Position numbers and translations under genes: made by a program. Below, in pieces: positions 4,650 through 5,655 of a stretch of 5,655 bases of DNA. A model generated the notes under the pieces. The model was not told where the DNA came from and made no database searches. It saw only the letters and a list, made by a program, of their open reading frames with translations. The stretch lies in contig PLHN01000313.1 of assembly GCA_003139975.1 (NCBI GenBank), positions 1 to 5,655 on the forward strand, written 5' to 3'. This DNA comes from Acidobacteriaceae bacterium (lineage in GTDB: Bacteria; Acidobacteriota; Terriglobia; Terriglobales; Acidobacteriaceae). Each line of letters begins with the position of its first letter. Position 1 is the first letter of the stretch.

Positions 4650-5655
4650 TGAGCCCGGCCTCCATGGAACGGTCGTCGTCGGCAAAGACGGTTGCGATTG
4701 CCGGAGGCGGGTTGGCGGGACTGGCCGCGGGCTGCGCGCTGGCCGATGCCGGGTTCCGCGTTACTTTGTTCGAGCGCCGCCCTTATCTGGGCGGGCGCGC
4801 TTCTTCCTACCAACATCCGGGCACGGGCGAGGTCGTCGACAATTGCCAGCATGTGTTGCTGGGCTGCTGTACGAACCTGATCGACTTCTATCGGCGAACC
4901 GGGGTTGAAGAAAAGATCCGGTGGTATGAACGGCTGACCTTTCTGGAACCGGGTGGCCGGGAGTCGGTCATCGGGCCTTCGTCGTTGCCGGCTCCCTTGC
5001 ATACCGTTCCTGCGTTCTTGCGTGCTTCCTGCCTTACTCTTTCGGACAAGGTGGCAATTGGGCGAGCGATGATGACGCTCGCTCCAGCGGTGCCGGCGGA
5101 TCGAGGCGAGTCGTTCCTGGACTGGCTGCGGCGTCACGGGCAGACAGCGCAGGCGATTGATCGCTTCTGGAAGACGATTCTGGTTAGCGCGCTGAATGAG
5201 GACTTGGATCGCGTGTCGGTGCCCTATGCGGCGCAGGTGGTCCGCGAATCGTTTTTGAAATCGGCAGCGGCGGGGCGGATGGGGCTTCCCACGGTTCCGC
5301 TCACCGATCTTTACAGCGCGGCGGGAGATTACATTCGCGCGCGCGAGGGCGAGATTCAGCTGCGCGCGGGGGTGGAGTTGTTTCGTAGGCAGGACGGCGG
5401 CGTCAAAGTGGTGACAAACGGAGAGGTGCAGAACTTCGACTACTTGGTTATGGCGGTCCCGTTTGATGTTCTGGGGCGGATGCTGAGAGATGCGCCTAGC
5501 GAAGCCGAGATTGGGGATACTCTGGCGGTGGCGCTGGGCAAGCTTTCGACATCGCCGATAACCGGAATTCATCTTTGGTTCGATCGCGAAATTTCGGAAC
5601 TTGATCATGCGGTTCTGCTCGACCGGACGATTCAGTGGATGTTTCATAAATCGCG
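4649..5655 (+). CDS. hpnE: Hydroxysqualene dehydroxylase HpnE, 5' part
   Basis: The first 335 codons of a FAD-dependent amine-oxidase/phytoene-desaturase-type protein; the gene runs off the window end. HpnE removes the hydroxyl of hydroxysqualene to give squalene. The N-terminal FAD-binding dinucleotide fold is clear: GGGLAGL at 19-25, the ribose-binding Glu42 in LFERR, and GGRAS at 48-52. VDNCQHVLLGC (63-73) is the HpnE-type variant of the motif after the Rossmann fold. LVSALNEDLDRVSVPYAAQV (178-197) and MGLPTVPLTDLY (211-222) are also characteristic of this family. ATG 4649 shares its A with the hpnD stop (TGATG). There is no good ribosome binding site (an AAAGGA lies ~20 nt upstream), so translation probably depends on reinitiation after hpnD. 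An alternative Met at residue 6 is possible. A carotenoid desaturase is the alternative reading but is disfavoured by these motifs and the neighbours. Confidence 0.92.
   Translation, partial: MSPASMERSSSAKTVAIAGGGLAGLAAGCALADAGFRVTLFERRPYLGGRASSYQHPGTGEVVDNCQHVLLGCCTNLIDFYRRTGVEEKIRWYERLTFLEPGGRESVIGPSSLPAPLHTVPAFLRASCLTLSDKVAIGRAMMTLAPAVPADRGESFLDWLRRHGQTAQAIDRFWKTILVSALNEDLDRVSVPYAAQVVRESFLKSAAAGRMGLPTVPLTDLYSAAGDYIRAREGEIQLRAGVELFRRQDGGVKVVTNGEVQNFDYLVMAVPFDVLGRMLRDAPSEAEIGDTLAVALGKLSTSPITGIHLWFDREISELDHAVLLDRTIQWMFHKS

Noticed and set aside
3450..5350. Recurring GCGCGCGAG in hpnC (near 3450), hpnD (near 4440) and hpnE (near 5340)
   Set aside because: In the two synthases it encodes the shared Arg-Ala-Arg-Glu helix motif, and in hpnE it also arises from Arg/Ala codons; coding constraint and G+C-rich codon choice explain it.
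4562..5647. Long 361-codon reading frame on the minus strand opposite hpnE
   Set aside because: It mirrors the codon pattern of a G+C-rich gene, has a low-complexity Arg/His/Pro-rich translation without any recognisable domain, and lies opposite a well-supported HpnE.

Overview
The window looks like part of a hopanoid (bacterial sterol-like lipid) biosynthesis locus, read entirely on the + strand. The likely source is an Acidobacteriota member, probably of the Koribacter/Terriglobia type. That assignment is inferred from the G+C-rich codon style (many GCG, CGG and GGG codons), the gene set, and short tandem-hairpin repeats of the kind I associate with these genomes. No 16S rRNA or other taxonomic marker is present.

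Layout. (1) Positions 1-358 hold the 3' end of a nucleosidase/phosphorylase gene that best fits hpnG, the enzyme that removes adenine from adenosylhopane. (2) Positions 363-1487 and 1484-2533 hold two related zinc-dependent medium-chain dehydrogenases. The first starts 4 nt after the hpnG stop and the second overlaps the first by 4 nt, so the three look like one transcription unit. (3) Positions 2534-2718 are a non-coding gap with a pair of hairpin repeats and the leader of the next unit. (4) Positions 2719-3702, 3699-4649 and 4649-end hold hpnC, hpnD and hpnE, with overlapping stop and start codons; hpnE is cut by the window edge.

How the genes work together. HpnD joins two farnesyl diphosphates into presqualene diphosphate, HpnC turns this into hydroxysqualene, and HpnE dehydroxylates and reduces it to squalene, the substrate of squalene-hopene cyclase (not in the window). 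Further down the pathway HpnH (not in the window) adds adenosine to the hopene and HpnG releases adenine, leaving a ribose-bearing hopanoid. Its opening and reduction to bacteriohopanetetrol needs a reductase. The two dehydrogenases next to hpnG resemble polyol/sugar dehydrogenases and are attractive candidates for that or a related side-chain redox step. This is inference from position and family.

A second theme is small palindromic elements at gene ends: one inside the last codons of hpnG, one in the gap before hpnC, and a probable one inside the last codons of hpnC. Two of the three seem to have been absorbed as C-terminal protein tails. There is no sign of tRNA, rRNA, CRISPR, insertion sequence or phage genes.
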